Positions 6,546 to 13,816 of a stretch of DNA of 30,081 nt are shown here, in pieces. Each line of letters starts with the position of its first letter. The first letter of the stretch is position 1. Under the pieces are notes generated by a model. It was not told where the DNA came from. It did not search any database and was given only the letters and a program-made list of their open reading frames with translations. The stretch is from an uncultured Oscillospiraceae bacterium (GTDB lineage: Bacteria; Bacillota; Clostridia; Oscillospirales; Oscillospiraceae): assembly GCA_934597175.1 (NCBI GenBank), contig CAKTQR010000028.1:1-30081 (forward strand), read 5' to 3'. A program made the position numbers and the translations under genes.

Positions 6546-7916
6546 TTATGTGCTCAATCGTCTATCTGCGTCACGCATGGCCTTGCGCAGGAAGAAAAAG
6601 CTGAAGATAAACGACACGACCTCGGCGATGAGGAAGCACCACCAGATGTTGTTCACATCGCCGGTGAGGCTTAAAAGATACGCCGCCGGGATGAGGGCGA
6701 ATATCTGGCGCATGCAGCTTGTGATGAGTGAGAACATGCTCTTGTTGAGCGCCTGACAGGCAGAGCCGGCTACGATGCAGAACGCCGCTATCGGGAAGTG
6801 CACGGCGATGCGCCTGAGCGCATGGGTGCCGATATCGAGCATCTCCGCCGATGGCTTGAACGCCGACAGCAGCAGCCCCGGTGCAAGCTCAAACAGCGCA
6901 AGCCCCGTCAGCATGAACGCTGCGGCAAACAGTACGCCGTATTTTATCGTGCGGTGGATGCGTTCGACCTTGCCTGCGCCGTAGTTGTAGCCGATGATGG
7001 GGATAAGGCCGTTGTTTATGCCGAACACGGGCATGAAGAAAAAGCTTTGCAGCTTGAAGTACGCACCGTACACGGCGACGGCGGTCTTGGTAAACGACAC
7101 GAGCAGCAGGTTCATGATGTAGTTGGTCAGCGAGCCTATGCACATCATGATAATGGACGGGAAGCCGATCTCGTATATCTCGCCGATGATGCGGCCGCAG
7201 GGGCGGAAGAATTTAAGCCCGAGCGGGACTTCGTGGTTGCGCTTGAGGTGGAAGTATAGACCCAGTCCTGCGCCGACGGCCTGACCGAGCACCGTTGCAA
7301 CGGCAGCGCCTGCCGTGCCCATTGCGGGCAGACCGCACCAGCCGTAGATGAAAAACGGGTCGAGCACTATATTCGTCACTGCGCCCGCCATCTGCGTCCA
7401 CATGGAAAGCTTCGTCAGGCTCGACGACTGCAAAAAGCGCTCAAAGGTGATCTCAAAATACAAAAACACCGAGCCCATGGAGACTATCTCGAGGTACGAG
7501 CCTGCGTAGTCACGCACGGCAGCATCGTCTATCTGCGTGTTGACAAACCACTGCGCACCGAACACGCCGAAGGCAAACATCAGCGCCCAGCAGCACAGGC
7601 ACAAAAACAGTGCGTTGCCTGCAACACGACCGGCTCTGTCACGGTCGTTTGCGCCGAGTGCCCGGGATATGAGGCTTGACACGCCGACACCTGTGCCGGT
7701 GGCAAGACCTATCATGATATTCTGCGCCGGGAACACCAGCGACAGCGCCGTCAGGCAGTCCTCGGACACCTGGGCGACATAGATGCTGTCAACGATATTG
7801 TACAGCGCCTGCACGAGCATCGACAGCATTATCGGCACTGCAAGCGTAAGGAGCAGCTTGCCCTCCGGCATCTGCCCCATTCTGGCGGAGTTTATCCCGC
7901 CGTTTTTCTCATTCAT
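6546..7916 (-). CDS. MATE family multidrug/cation antiporter
   Basis: 456-residue membrane exporter driven by Na+ or H+. Two homologous six-helix halves are visible. The first begins LTLAVPIMLSMLVQALYNIV, followed by DSIYVAQVSEDCLTALSLVF, a typical MATE opening. The second half begins near IYEIGFPSIIMMCIGSLTN. Length fits the family. The ATG at 7916 is preferred over an in-frame GTG at 7949: AGGAGT lies nine bases before it, and the GTG lies inside the hairpin that covers the tetR stop. It is downstream of a TetR-family gene on the same strand with only 36 bases between, which suggests drug-responsive control, but a terminator-like hairpin sits in that gap. Substrate unknown. Confidence 0.93.
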   Translation of the reverse strand: MNEKNGGINSARMGQMPEGKLLLTLAVPIMLSMLVQALYNIVDSIYVAQVSEDCLTALSLVFPAQNIMIGLATGTGVGVSSLISRALGANDRDRAGRVAGNALFLCLCCWALMFAFGVFGAQWFVNTQIDDAAVRDYAGSYLEIVSMGSVFLYFEITFERFLQSSSLTKLSMWTQMAGAVTNIVLDPFFIYGWCGLPAMGTAGAAVATVLGQAVGAGLGLYFHLKRNHEVPLGLKFFRPCGRIIGEIYEIGFPSIIMMCIGSLTNYIMNLLLVSFTKTAVAVYGAYFKLQSFFFMPVFGINNGLIPIIGYNYGAGKVERIHRTIKYGVLFAAAFMLTGLALFELAPGLLLSAFKPSAEMLDIGTHALRRIAVHFPIAAFCIVAGSACQALNKSMFSLITSCMRQIFALIPAAYLLSLTGDVNNIWWCFLIAEVVSFIFSFFFLRKAMRDADRRLST

Positions 7917-7938
7917 TTTTCTCAACTCCTGTTGCTTT

Positions 7939-7965
7939 AAAAAATCCACCTGTCAGGTGGATTTT
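7939..7965 (-). terminator. Terminator-like hairpin between tetR and the MATE gene
   Basis: AAAATCCACCTG (7941-7952) and CAGGTGGATTTT (7954-7965) form a 12-bp perfect inverted repeat around a single base. Read on the minus strand it gives a 10-bp stem, a 5-nt loop and a run of six T, overlapping the tetR stop codon. It could end or attenuate tetR transcription before the MATE gene, or act as a DNA palindrome bound by the regulator. No second copy lies at the tetR promoter, which favours the RNA reading. Confidence 0.7.
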
Positions 7966-8516
7966 CTAATACCTCTGTTGACAAGCTCCCCTGCCATGCC
8001 CCGCTTGAGCTCGCAAATGCGCAGAAGCTTACGGCGGGTGGCATCGTTCATGCCGCAGTTCATCCAGTCGATCACCATGCCGAAGCAGCCGCACTTTAAG
8101 TAGTGGATGATGGCGTCCTTATCCTCGGCGGATATCGGCTCGTCGGGGAAGGCGGTCTCTATATAGGTCGTTACGGTGTAGCGGCAGATCTCCCAAAGAT
8201 AGTTTTCGTAAATGTCACGATTCGAGGACTTGTATATATGCAAAAGAGCCTTCTTGTGCTCCACGGCAAAGCCCATTGCGACACGCAGACATTCCTCAAT
8301 GGAGTCCAGCGACGGATAGACCTTTATGATGCGGTCTATCTCGCTTATGAATATCTCCTCGATGAGGGCGGGAATGTCGTCGTAATGATAATAAAAGGTG
8401 TTGCGTGTCATGCCGCAGGCATCGGTGATGTCCTTGACGGTTATCTTATTCAGGGGGTGCTCGTCGAGCAAGGTCAGAAAAGCGTTGCGGATAGCTTTTT
8501 TAGTAAAAGTGGCCAT
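7953..8516 (-). CDS. TetR/AcrR-family transcriptional regulator
   Basis: 187-residue DNA-binding regulator. The N-terminal helix-turn-helix is clear: TKKAIRNAFLTLLDE, then ITVKDITDACGMTRNTFYYH (about residues 26-45), with the TFYYHY recognition end typical of TetR proteins. The C-terminal ligand domain is helical and cysteine-containing (YLKCGCFGMVIDWMNCGM) and resembles the group with a dihydroxyacetone-kinase-regulator-like C-terminus. I start it at the second ATG (8516), because GGAGGG abuts the first ATG but sits six bases from the second. The promoter at 8535-8563 precedes it. Probably a local repressor of the MATE exporter downstream, but the ligand is unknown. Confidence 0.9.
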   Translation of the reverse strand: MATFTKKAIRNAFLTLLDEHPLNKITVKDITDACGMTRNTFYYHYDDIPALIEEIFISEIDRIIKVYPSLDSIEECLRVAMGFAVEHKKALLHIYKSSNRDIYENYLWEICRYTVTTYIETAFPDEPISAEDKDAIIHYLKCGCFGMVIDWMNCGMNDATRRKLLRICELKRGMAGELVNRGIRKST

Positions 8517-8534
8517 AGTCATCCCTCCGACCGT

Positions 8535-8563
8535 AGAATAACATACAATTTAAAAAAATACAA
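8535..8563 (-). promoter_or_regulatory. Likely promoter of the tetR gene
   Basis: Minus strand TTGTAT (8563-8558), a 17-bp spacer and TATTCT (8540-8535). Moderate match to consensus. No obvious palindrome overlaps it. Confidence 0.5.
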
Positions 8564-8630
8564 CCGATAAGTTCCCTTGCCAAGCCGGGGTAAATGTCAC
8601 AAAATTCGACACACTGCGGCAAACTAGGGG

Positions 8631-8659
8631 TTTACCTGCGTGTCGATTTCTGATATAAA
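8631..8659 (+). promoter_or_regulatory. Promoter of the CmpB-family gene
   Basis: TTTACC (8631-8636), a 17-bp spacer and TATAAA (8654-8659), with TG at 8651-8652 making an extended -10. The leader is about 27 nt and ends in GGCGGTG before the ATG at 8693. Confidence 0.65.
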
Positions 8660-8692
8660 TAGCGTAATAAACTTTTTCTTGGCGGTGAATGA

Positions 8693-9427
8693 ATGATAAT
8701 ACTATACCTTGCTTATCTGTTCTTCCTCGGCTCGCTTGCCGGCTGGGTGATGGAGGTCTTGTTCCGCAAGTTCCTGTCCAGCTCCAACCCCGAGCACAAG
8801 TGGATAAACCCGGGCTTCTGCGTAGGACCGTATGTGCCGCTTTACGGCTTCGGCCTGTGCTTTTTGTATCTGCTTGCCGACTTCGGCGAGAAAAGCGGAC
8901 TTGTCGCCACGACCGGCGGCACGATAGCGGTGCTCGCAATGATGGCGGTCGCCATGACGGCGGTGGAGTACATTGCCGGTATCGTGAGCTTAAAGGTCTA
9001 CAACCTGCGTCTGTGGGACTACAGCAACAACTGGGGCAACTTAAACGGCATCATCTGCCCGCTGTTTTCGGCTATCTGGGCGGCCATCGGCGCAGCATAT
9101 TATTTCCTGCTGCACCCTCTGGTGACGAAGCTTCTGGTGTGGCTTGGCAATAACCTTGAGTTTTTGTTTGTCGTGGGCTTTTTCTTCGGCGTGTTCACCA
9201 TCGATGTTGTCTACTCTGCGGGCATCGTGACCAAGCTGCGTGCCTTTGCAAAGGAAAACGACATCATCATCAAGTACGAAAACCTCAAGGCGCACATCCG
9301 CAAAAATCACGAGCGCTTTGCAAAGAAAACGAACTTCCTGCTGCCGTTCAAGTCGGATATCCCGCTTTCCGAGCACCTCAAAAATGCTCACAGTGCCATC
9401 GAGCAGATCCGTGCACGGCGTAAATAA
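8693..9427 (+). CDS. CmpB-family (PF06541-like) membrane protein
   Basis: 244-residue polytopic membrane protein. The N-terminus (FFLGSLAGWVMEVLFRKFLS) followed by KWINPGFCVGPYVPLYGFG is characteristic of the family annotated putative ABC transporter permease CmpB, common in Clostridia and Bacilli. About six hydrophobic segments end near residue 180, followed by a basic soluble tail (ENLKAHIRKNHERFAKKTN). Members lack ABC permease features and their role is unknown. The ATG at 8693 is preceded by GGCGGTG and an extended -10 promoter. It is monocistronic, with a weak terminator at 9434. The family is confidently recognised; the function is not. Confidence 0.85.
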   Translation: MIILYLAYLFFLGSLAGWVMEVLFRKFLSSSNPEHKWINPGFCVGPYVPLYGFGLCFLYLLADFGEKSGLVATTGGTIAVLAMMAVAMTAVEYIAGIVSLKVYNLRLWDYSNNWGNLNGIICPLFSAIWAAIGAAYYFLLHPLVTKLLVWLGNNLEFLFVVGFFFGVFTIDVVYSAGIVTKLRAFAKENDIIIKYENLKAHIRKNHERFAKKTNFLLPFKSDIPLSEHLKNAHSAIEQIRARRK

Positions 9428-9433
9428 AAATTA

Positions 9434-9464
9434 TTGCTTCCTCTTATACGGGGAAGCAAGTTTT
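9434..9464 (+). terminator. Weak intrinsic terminator
   Basis: TTGCTTCC (9434-9441) and GGAAGCAA (9452-9459) around a 10-nt loop, then GTTTT. A C7G5 block (9477-9488) follows before the next promoter. Confidence 0.65.
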
Positions 9465-9489
9465 ATAAACTTCTATCCCCCCCGGGGGC

Positions 9490-9518
9490 TTGCGGAGAAT
9501 GTTTTCATGTATTAAAAT
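9490..9518 (+). promoter_or_regulatory. Promoter of the metal-complex importer operon
   Basis: TTGCGG (9490-9495), a 17-bp spacer and TAAAAT (9513-9518). I see no convincing Fur, DtxR or cobalamin-riboswitch sequence in the short leader before the ATG at 9551. Confidence 0.6.
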
Positions 9519-9550
9519 CTTAACAAATTCATTTTGAAAGGATATATTAC

Positions 9551-10639
9551 ATGAAAAAACTCATAGCCGCATTGCTCGCCTTTGCAATGCTCCTCAGTCT
9601 GTGCGCCTGCGGCGGCACAAAGGACGATAACAACACCTCCGCCGAGACTAGGGTAGTCACCGATGCCTGCGGCAGACAGGTCACCATCCCCAAGACCGTC
9701 AAGTCCGTCATCTGCGTGGGCGTGGGCTCGCTGCGCTTTACCACCTACATGGATGCGCTCGATCTTCTCGTCGGCGTTGAGGAAAACGAGCTGGGCGTGG
9801 GCGCTCAGAAGCCCTTTGCGTATCTGCACCAGGATGTGTGGGAGAAGCTTCCCCAGACCGGCAACAACGGCGAGACCTACGATGAACAGATAATCTCTGC
9901 AAACCCCGATGTCATCATCGCCAACATGGATAAGGACACCGCCGACGCTTATCAGCAGAAAACCGGCATCCCCGTCGTGACCATCCCCATGGTCGAGGGC
10001 ATTCTGGACGATGCGGTGTTTGATATGATAAACCTCCTTGGCGAGGTCTACGGTAGGACCGAGCGTGCCAAGGAGCTCACCGATTACCTCACGGCGATGA
10101 AGAAGGATATAGCAGACCGTGTCGCGAAGGTCGACAAGGACAAAATCCCCTCCGTGTATGTCTCCGGCGTGTCGTTTAAGGGCGCTCACGGCTTCGAGGG
10201 CACAGAGGCCGGTTACGGTCCTCTTGCCGAGCTCAAGGCGAATAATATTGCCGATGCCACCGGCAAGTCCGGCGCCTTCGACATGGATATCGAGCAGGTG
10301 CTTAAAACCGACCCCGATTATATTTTTGTTGACACAAGCAACCTCGATCTGGTAAAACAACAGTATGCGGAAAATCCGGCGTTCTACAACAGCCTGACCG
10401 CCGTCAAGGAAAACCGGGTGTTCTCGCAGATAAGCTTCCGCTTCTGCGCAACGAATGTCGAGCTTGCGCTTGCGGATATGTACTACATGGCAACGGTCAT
10501 CTACCCCGAGGCGTTTTCTGATGTTGATCCCGTCGCAAAGGCAAACGAGATCTTCAAGATGTTCCTCGGCGCAGACGATTTTTATAACGAGCTCAGCAAC
10601 GCAGGCTACACCTTCGGAGCTGTTGATATCACAAAGTAA
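9551..10639 (+). CDS. Substrate-binding lipoprotein of a FecB/BtuF-type importer
   Basis: 362-residue periplasmic-binding-type lipoprotein. A signal peptide with a hydrophobic core (LIAALLAFAMLLSL) ends in the lipobox LCAC with C20 as lipidation site. A Thr/Asp/Asn-rich linker follows. The mature part starts VVTDACGRQVTIPKTVKSVI, the usual opening of the class III (TroA-like) domain that binds siderophores, heme or cobalamin. A second marker is DEQIISANPDVIIANM and a late one FSQISFRFCATNVELAL. The start is the ATG after GAAAGGATATATTAC. It is the first gene of a four-gene operon with a permease (12 bases downstream), an ATPase and an FmdE protein. The ligand cannot be read; metal chelate or corrinoid are both possible. 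Confidence 0.93.
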   Translation: MKKLIAALLAFAMLLSLCACGGTKDDNNTSAETRVVTDACGRQVTIPKTVKSVICVGVGSLRFTTYMDALDLLVGVEENELGVGAQKPFAYLHQDVWEKLPQTGNNGETYDEQIISANPDVIIANMDKDTADAYQQKTGIPVVTIPMVEGILDDAVFDMINLLGEVYGRTERAKELTDYLTAMKKDIADRVAKVDKDKIPSVYVSGVSFKGAHGFEGTEAGYGPLAELKANNIADATGKSGAFDMDIEQVLKTDPDYIFVDTSNLDLVKQQYAENPAFYNSLTAVKENRVFSQISFRFCATNVELALADMYYMATVIYPEAFSDVDPVAKANEIFKMFLGADDFYNELSNAGYTFGAVDITK

Positions 10640-10651
10640 ACGGAGATAAAA

Positions 10652-11686
10652 ATGCAAAAGGACAGCGCATACGCCAAAAATAAATACAGAAATATTTTAG
10701 TGCTTGCGGCGCTCGCCGTGCTGCTTTTGGTGTTTGCGCTGATCTCCCTAAAGTGCGGGTCGTACTCGACCTCGGTCGCAGAGCTTGTGCGCGGCGTTTT
10801 CGGCACGGCGGACGAGCGCATAAACGCCGTCGTGCAGGGTGTGAGACTTCCGAGAATATACACCGCCATCATCTGCGGAGCGGGGCTCGGCGTGACCGGC
10901 TGCATTTTGCAGGCGATACTCAATAACCCCCTGGCCTCGGCCTCCACGCTCGGCATCTCGCAGGGCGCAAGCTTCGGCGCAGCGTTTGCGATAATGGTGC
11001 TCGGAGCGGGCACGGCGGGACTTGCCGACTCCGTTCTGGTGTCGGCCTGTGCATTTGTAAGCAGTATGCTCGTGTCGATAATCATCTTGGGGCTTTCAAA
11101 GCTGCGTGCCATCGGCCCGGAGGCAATGGTGCTCGCCGGCGTTGCGCTAAGTGCGCTTTTTACCGGCGCTACCACGCTTTTGCAGTATTTTGCGAGCGAA
11201 ACGGAGCTTGCCTCGTTCGTGTTCTGGACCTTCGGCGACCTCGGCAGCACGACACGCAGCGATATTCTCGTCATAACCGCCGTCGTTGCGGTGTTCACGG
11301 TGTATTTCATCCTCAACCGCTGGAGCTACAACGCCCTTGCCGCCGGTGAGCACACCGCCGTTTCGCTCGGCGTGAATGTCGGCAGAACGAGAGTCATAAA
11401 CATCCTCGCCTGCTCGTTCGTTGCGGCAACTGTAGTGTCGTATATCGGACTTATCAGCTTCATCGGCCTTTGCGCACCGCACATCGTGCGCAGGCTCGTG
11501 GGGTCAAACTACACATGGCTCATCCCGGGCTCGGCGTTCATGGGAGCGGTGCTTATGCTCGGCGGTGACTTAGTCGCCCGCACGGTCATCTCGCCCGTTA
11601 TCCTGCCCATCGGCGCTATCACCTCGTTCCTCGGTGCGCCCATGTTCCTGTATCTTCTTTTCAAGGGGGGCAGCAAGCGTGCTTGA
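10652..11686 (+). CDS. FecCD-family ABC permease
   Basis: 344-residue membrane permease that should work as a homodimer. Family markers are GVRLPRIYTAIICGAGLGVT, NPLASASTLGISQGASFGA, the coupling-helix region SLGVNVGRTRVI, and the late block GLISFIGLCAPHIVRRLVG followed by PGSAFMGAVLMLGGDLVAR. About ten hydrophobic segments fit the type II importer fold. The start is the ATG after CGGAGATAAAA. The stop overlaps the ATPase gene by eight bases, so the subunits are translationally coupled. Substrate class is shared with the binding protein: an iron or other metal chelate, heme or cobalamin. Confidence 0.95.
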   Translation: MQKDSAYAKNKYRNILVLAALAVLLLVFALISLKCGSYSTSVAELVRGVFGTADERINAVVQGVRLPRIYTAIICGAGLGVTGCILQAILNNPLASASTLGISQGASFGAAFAIMVLGAGTAGLADSVLVSACAFVSSMLVSIIILGLSKLRAIGPEAMVLAGVALSALFTGATTLLQYFASETELASFVFWTFGDLGSTTRSDILVITAVVAVFTVYFILNRWSYNALAAGEHTAVSLGVNVGRTRVINILACSFVAATVVSYIGLISFIGLCAPHIVRRLVGSNYTWLIPGSAFMGAVLMLGGDLVARTVISPVILPIGAITSFLGAPMFLYLLFKGGSKRA

Positions 11687-12434
11687 AGTTAAAGACCTCT
11701 CCTTTGCCTATTCGAAAAACGGCAGAAAGATACTCGATGGTGTGTCGTTTCACCTCGAGCGTGGCCAGTTCATGGCGGTGCTCGGCAATAACGGCGCAGG
11801 CAAAAGCACACTCATTAAGTGCATCGACAGGATAAATCCCGCCACCTCCGGCAGCGTGGAGATAGACGGCCAGAGCATCGAGCACATGCAGCGCAGAACG
11901 CTTGCGCAGTCGGTCGCATATGTGCCGCAGAACACCCAGCCGACGCACACGCTGGTGTTCGATGCGGTGCTTTTGGGCAGAAAGCCGTATATCAAATGGG
12001 GCGTCACCGCCGAGGATGAGCGCATCGTCGCCGAGGTGCTCGATATGCTGGGTCTGCGTCAGCTTGAGTCGAGGTATCTCGACGAATTATCCGGCGGCGA
12101 GCTTCAAAAAACCATGCTCGCCCGTGCGCTCGTGCAGCAGCCGAAGTATCTGCTGCTCGACGAGCCGACAAGCAGCCTCGACCCGAACAACCAGCACGAG
12201 ATGCTCCATGTCATCCGTGACATTGCGCAGGAGCAGAACATCGGCGCTGCGATAGTCATCCACGACCTCAACCTCGCCATGCGCCACTGTGATCGCTTTT
12301 TGTTCGTAAAGGATGCCAAGGTGTTTTCCTTCGGCGGGGTCGAGACCGTCACGCCCGAGACCATTCAGTCGGTCTACGACCTGCGTGTCGATATCATCGA
12401 GCACAAGGGAATAAGAGTTATCGTTCCGTACTAA
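11679..12434 (+). CDS. ABC importer ATPase (FepC/BtuD type)
   Basis: 251-residue nucleotide-binding subunit. Walker A is GNNGAGKST (36-44, K42), the signature is LSGGE (137-141), Walker B is LLLDEP (D161, E162), and the switch histidine is H195 in VIHDLN. The LAQSVAYVPQNTQPTH segment holds the Q-loop. I start it at GTG 11679, which yields the standard VLEVKDLSFAYSK opening. This GTG has a G-rich ribosome binding site (AAGGGGGG) and overlaps the permease stop by eight bases. An in-frame codon at 11634 would add residues that do not fit the family. A single ATPase gene implies a homodimer. Confidence 0.95.
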   Translation: MLEVKDLSFAYSKNGRKILDGVSFHLERGQFMAVLGNNGAGKSTLIKCIDRINPATSGSVEIDGQSIEHMQRRTLAQSVAYVPQNTQPTHTLVFDAVLLGRKPYIKWGVTAEDERIVAEVLDMLGLRQLESRYLDELSGGELQKTMLARALVQQPKYLLLDEPTSSLDPNNQHEMLHVIRDIAQEQNIGAAIVIHDLNLAMRHCDRFLFVKDAKVFSFGGVETVTPETIQSVYDLRVDIIEHKGIRVIVPY

Positions 12435-12446
12435 GGAGGAAATAAA

Positions 12447-12821
12447 ATGATAAATAACGAGCTTTGGAAAAAGTGCGCCGAGTTCCACGGCCACGAGTGC
12501 CCCGGCCTGACCATCGGCTACCGTGCGGCACTGTACGCCGCTGAGCTTCTGGGCGTCGAGGCAAGTCCCGAGTCGGGCGTTAAATGCGTTTCCGAGACCG
12601 ACAAGTGCCCCGTCGATGCGGTCAAGGTCATCTTAGGCTGCACTGAGGAAAACGGCAGGCTGAGCTTTGATCTCACCGGCAAAATGAGGCTTACCTTCAT
12701 CGCCCCGAGCGGCAAGTCCGTCCGCCTGGAGCTTACCGACCTCGGTCACGACCTGCCCAAGGCAGAAAAGTTCACCCTTTTCCACGAAGCCTCCGCACAG
12801 GATATGTTCAAGGTTTCCTAA
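12447..12821 (+). CDS. FmdE/FwdE-domain protein (single domain)
   Basis: 124-residue cytosolic protein of the family named after subunit E of molybdenum/tungsten formylmethanofuran dehydrogenase. The diagnostic N-terminal motif is FHGHECPGLTIGYRAA (from F13), with H14, H16 and C18 as likely metal ligands; CPVDAVKVILGC supplies two further cysteines. The C-terminal zinc ribbon seen in longer FmdE proteins is missing. It starts 12 bases after the ATPase stop with a strong AAGGAGG and is followed directly by a terminator, so it is the last gene of the importer operon. The pairing suggests it handles the imported metal or complex, perhaps as a chaperone or chelatase-like step. That role is inference; the family has no settled biochemical activity. 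Confidence 0.88.
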   Translation: MINNELWKKCAEFHGHECPGLTIGYRAALYAAELLGVEASPESGVKCVSETDKCPVDAVKVILGCTEENGRLSFDLTGKMRLTFIAPSGKSVRLELTDLGHDLPKAEKFTLFHEASAQDMFKVS

Positions 12822-12845
12822 AAGCACGCTCGGCGTGCTTTTTTT
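12821..12845 (+). terminator. Terminator of the importer-FmdE operon
   Basis: AAAGCACGC (12821-12829), loop TCG, GCGTGCTTT (12833-12841) and a T-run to 12845. It begins on the last base of the FmdE stop codon. Confidence 0.92.
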
Positions 12846-12858
12846 AATGCCCTTTTTG

Positions 12859-12874
12859 TTGACCGACTGGTAAA
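12859..12874. promoter_or_regulatory. Palindromic operator, copy 1
   Basis: TTGACC-GACT-GGTAAA: six-base arms with one mismatch around four bases. It has the same architecture as copy 2 at 13778-13793. It overlaps the -35 hexamer. Confidence 0.55.
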
Positions 12875-12887
12875 TTTGTGATAACAT
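12859..12887 (+). promoter_or_regulatory. Promoter of the MBL-fold hydrolase gene
   Basis: TTGACC (12859-12864), a 17-bp spacer and TAACAT (12882-12887), with TG at 12879-12880 (extended -10). The -35 is also the left half of the palindrome at 12859-12874, so a bound regulator would block polymerase. Confidence 0.7.
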
Positions 12888-12912
12888 TCAGACATTGAAA
12901 GGTCGTGTCTGT

Positions 12913-13749
12913 ATGAATAAAAACGCAATCAAAATTCACATTCTGCACTGCGGAACGATAACGATACCGGCGAACATGGCGTATATCAAAGACAGCGCAC
13001 TCAAGCGGGTGACGCTCCCCGTGAGCGTGTACCTCATCGAGCACCCCGTGCACGGCAAAATTTTGGTCGAGACCGGACTGTCGGCTGATTGCAATGAGGT
13101 CATGCCCCGTTACCTGCGTGATTTTTACCGCCCGCAGGTCGAAAAAGGTCAGACAGCCAAGGAGCAGCTTGCGGCGATGGGTGTGCGCCCCGAGGACATT
13201 GACCTTGTGCTCATAACTCACAACGATGTTGACCACACCTGCGCCCTCAAGGATTTTGCGGGCAAGGCAAAGCGCATCGTCATGGCCGAGCACGAGTATT
13301 TCTGGTCGTGCCGCACGGTGTACCGCATCCGCCAGGTGTGGGAGACCTTTATGCCGTACAAGGATATCATCGAGCGCCCGTTTTACTTCGGCACGGCGCA
13401 GGGGCCCATAGGCCGAGGCTTCGACCTTTTCGGCGACGACAGTGTTTTGTGCATCGCCTGCCCCGGGCACACCGACGGTCAGATGGCGGTCATGGTAAAC
13501 AAAGCACCGTCAGGCCGTTTTGCCAATGCCGCCGATGGAATTTACGGCAACGAATTTGCCATCCTCGCCTCCGATGTCGCCTTCTCGCAGCGCAACATCG
13601 ACGACCTCGTTATCCCGGGCTACGGCTTTGCCCGCAAGCGGCAGAGAAAGTCTATTGAATGGCTCAAAACGATGCAGGCAGACCCCAAATGCGTGGGCAT
13701 TTTCTGCTCGCACGACCCGAATGTCGAGCCGCAGACGATTGAGTATTGA
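12913..13749 (+). CDS. Metallo-beta-lactamase-fold hydrolase, lactonase-like
   Basis: 278-residue cytosolic hydrolase of the type often annotated N-acyl homoserine lactonase family; its substrate is unproven. The metal-site motif, normally H-x-H-x-D-H, reads H103-N-D105-V-D107-H108, so the second histidine is aspartate. The other ligands fit: H186 in CPGHTDGQM, D221 in ILASDVAF and H267 in CSHDPNV. The N-terminus (HILHCGTITIPANMAYIK) and the VYLIEHPVHGKILVETG strand pair are typical of the lactonase-like group. I start at the ATG at 12913, ten bases after AAAGG. It is monocistronic and followed, without a clear terminator, by a gene whose promoter carries the same palindrome. In this family, Asp at the second position occurs in some clostridial relatives (recollection, unverified). 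Confidence 0.85.
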   Translation: MNKNAIKIHILHCGTITIPANMAYIKDSALKRVTLPVSVYLIEHPVHGKILVETGLSADCNEVMPRYLRDFYRPQVEKGQTAKEQLAAMGVRPEDIDLVLITHNDVDHTCALKDFAGKAKRIVMAEHEYFWSCRTVYRIRQVWETFMPYKDIIERPFYFGTAQGPIGRGFDLFGDDSVLCIACPGHTDGQMAVMVNKAPSGRFANAADGIYGNEFAILASDVAFSQRNIDDLVIPGYGFARKRQRKSIEWLKTMQADPKCVGIFCSHDPNVEPQTIEY

Positions 13750-13774
13750 CAAATCCTCCGCAATGCGGTATTTT
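13746..13774 (+). promoter_or_regulatory. Promoter of the HDGDH membrane protein gene
   Basis: TTGACA (13746-13751, overlapping the previous stop codon), a 17-bp spacer and TATTTT (13769-13774). The predicted start point falls inside the palindrome at 13778-13793. Confidence 0.6.
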
Positions 13775-13777
13775 ATA

Positions 13778-13793
13778 TTTACCAAGCGGTAAA
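13778..13793. promoter_or_regulatory. Palindromic operator, copy 2
   Basis: TTTACC-AAGC-GGTAAA: perfect six-base arms (seven with the flanking A and T) around four bases. It lies just downstream of the -10, at the predicted start point, a classic repressor position. Confidence 0.65.
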
Positions 13794-13816
13794 TTAAAAT
13801 TACGGAGGACGAAAAC

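Noticed and set aside
7916..7949. Upstream GTG as the MATE start
   Set aside because: It lies inside the hairpin over the tetR stop and has no ribosome binding site; AGGAGT precedes the ATG at 7916.
9477..9488. C7G5 block before the importer promoter as a possible regulatory hairpin
   Set aside because: There is no room for a loop and no known motif; treated as ordinary sequence.
9519..9550. Fur box or cobalamin riboswitch before the importer operon
   Set aside because: The leader is about 30 nt, too short for a riboswitch, and lacks GATAATGAT-like repeats.
9512..10657. Open frame of 381 codons antisense to the binding lipoprotein gene
   Set aside because: The sense strand has signal peptide, lipobox and family motifs; the antisense product has none.
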